DNA of 12,877 nt from NCBI GenBank assembly GCA_937911855.1, contig CALDPK010000107.1, forward strand, positions 1-12,877, written 5' to 3'. The position numbers and the translations under genes were made by a program. This stretch comes from an uncultured Trueperaceae bacterium. GTDB lineage: Bacteria; Deinococcota; Deinococci; Deinococcales; Trueperaceae. A model generated the notes under the pieces. The model was given only the letters and a program-made list of their open reading frames with translations, searched no databases and was not told where the DNA came from. Shown here in pieces: positions 12,693-12,877 of this stretch. Each line of letters begins with the position of its first letter. Position 1 is the stretch's first letter.

Positions 12693-12877
12693 GGATACTG
12701 CTGGTGATAACCGACCTGGATCTGGGCGGCGCCGAAACCCAGGTGGTGCGGCTCGCCGCTGGCTTCACAGGCAGGGGTCATGAGGTCCAGGTCGTTTCGA
12801 TGATCGATCCGGTTGCGTGGCAGGACCGGCTGGAGGCAGCGGGCGTGAAAGTACACAGCCTCGGCATGAAACGCGGC
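12689..12877 (+). CDS. N-terminal part of a second GT4-type glycosyltransferase (partial)
   Basis: Only the first 63 codons are present before the window ends. The protein begins with a hydrophobic strand (MRILLVITDLD) followed by LGGAETQVVRLA (residues 12-23), the glycine-rich N-terminal loop of GT4 enzymes. GRGHEVQVVSM (29-39) and an AGVKVHSLGM strand (53-62) follow, all in the expected Rossmann order. The start is ATG 12689, sharing ATGA with the stop of the ligase-family gene, so it is the third gene of a tightly coupled set. A purine-rich GGAAAG about 12 bases upstream is a poor SD, and coupling is more likely. The donor domain lies outside the window, so substrate cannot be judged. Confidence 0.85.
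   Translation, partial: MRILLVITDLDLGGAETQVVRLAAGFTGRGHEVQVVSMIDPVAWQDRLEAAGVKVHSLGMKRG

Noticed and set aside
1..12877. CRISPR arrays, tRNA genes, insertion-sequence ends, toxin-antitoxin pairs, or Deinococcus radiation-response palindromes.
   Set aside because: Looked for on both strands by reading. No regular direct repeats, cloverleaf sequences, transposase motifs or TTATG...CATAA-type palindromes were seen.

Overview
This is a GC-rich, densely coding bacterial window with 12 recognisable genes, two of them cut by the window edges. The best taxonomic clue is the DXS protein. From memory it is very close to the Deinococcus radiodurans enzyme, including the catalytic stretch IAEDVAVT where E. 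coli has IAEQHAVT. The order pspA - membrane-anchored protein - (lipoprotein) - dxs also recalls the D. radiodurans region I remember as DR_1473 to DR_1475 (recall, not checked). Two genes sit directly behind a TANNNT box with no Shine-Dalgarno, as in the leaderless mRNAs known to be common in Deinococcus. I infer a member of Deinococcota, either Deinococcus or a Truepera-like relative.

Region 1 (1-3030, all +) holds the end of a probable ABC-F ATPase, then a metallo-beta-lactamase-fold/PurN fusion, then purD. PurD makes GAR and PurN formylates it, so the last two genes encode consecutive steps of purine synthesis. They overlap by 4 bases at TTGA. Region 2 (3031-5105, +) is an envelope-stress-like unit: pspA behind its own promoter and a strong SD, a 15-bp intercistronic hairpin, a membrane-anchored helical protein, and a lipoprotein coupled by an ATGA overlap. 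Region 3 (5106-7687, +) is dxs, with a probable leaderless extended -10 promoter, followed by a seven-helix TMEM198/DUF4203-like membrane protein that also appears leaderless.

Region 4 (7556-12877) looks like the edge of a surface-polysaccharide locus. On the minus strand are a Wzx-type flippase and a DegT/DnrJ/EryC1/StrS sugar aminotransferase. Divergently on the plus strand are a GT4 glycosyltransferase, an O-antigen ligase/polymerase-family protein and the start of a second GT4 enzyme, coupled through ATGA overlaps. Together they suggest synthesis, export and polymerisation or ligation of an amino-sugar-containing glycan. The aminotransferase reads about 132 bases convergently into the membrane-protein gene.

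I saw no tRNA, rRNA, CRISPR array, insertion sequence or phage gene. No gene-free stretch exceeds 300 bases. The most unusual items are the MBL-PurN fusion, the two apparent leaderless promoters, the convergent gene overlap and the hairpin beside the SD inside the pspA operon. I found no clear evidence of a wholly new defence or mobile system.
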